Shown here piece after piece: positions 5,351 through 5,355 of a stretch of 5,355 bases of DNA. The stretch spans positions 1 to 5,355 of the forward strand of contig CANRML010000087.1 of the NCBI GenBank assembly GCA_947631725.1. Reading direction: 5' to 3'. Origin of the DNA: an uncultured Clostridia bacterium (GTDB taxonomy: Bacteria > Bacillota > Clostridia > TANB77 > CAG-508). Numbering within the stretch: position 1 is the stretch's first letter; every line of letters begins with the position of its first letter. The notes under the pieces were generated by a model, which worked only from the letters and a program-made list of their open reading frames with translations, had not been told where the DNA came from and searched no databases. The position numbers and the translations under genes were made by a program.

Positions 5351-5355
5351 CCATA

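Overview
The window is AT-rich DNA from a low-GC Firmicute, most likely an anaerobic member of the Clostridia. The clearest sign is a complete Spo0A, the master regulator of endospore formation, which is confined to spore-forming Firmicutes and their relatives. Strong AGGAGG-type ribosome binding sites and sigma-A-type promoters agree with this. I cannot name the species from the sequence.

Layout: positions 1-320 hold no complete gene. They contain the edge of something unresolved, a long terminator-like hairpin (128-176) and the 3' trailer of spo0A. On the minus strand spo0A (321-1139) follows its own promoter. Upstream of it, also on the minus strand, is a compact three-gene operon transcribed right to left from a promoter near 4415-4443: a PLP-dependent methionine gamma-lyase family protein (3154-4389), a BaiN/HI0933-family flavoprotein (1890-3149) and a YigZ/IMPACT-family protein (1250-1888). 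The gaps between these genes are 4 and 1 bases. On the plus strand, one stand-alone gene (4543-5289) encodes a 248-residue soluble protein I do not recognise. It has its own promoter, a hairpin at the predicted 5' end of the mRNA, and a strong terminator (5316-5350).

How the parts work together: the three operon enzymes are widespread but poorly characterised, and their tight packing suggests co-expression rather than a demonstrated pathway. Spo0A has a separate promoter. Its usual upstream neighbour in Bacillus and many Clostridia, spoIVB, is absent here, so this is a rearranged spo0A locus. The operon and the unknown gene diverge from back-to-back promoters whose -35 boxes lie 8 bases apart. 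The most novel part is the 248-residue orphan with its structured leader and a tiny out-of-frame ORF (4536-4550) overlapping its start codon. I found no CRISPR array, transposon, RNA gene or clear phage or defence system.
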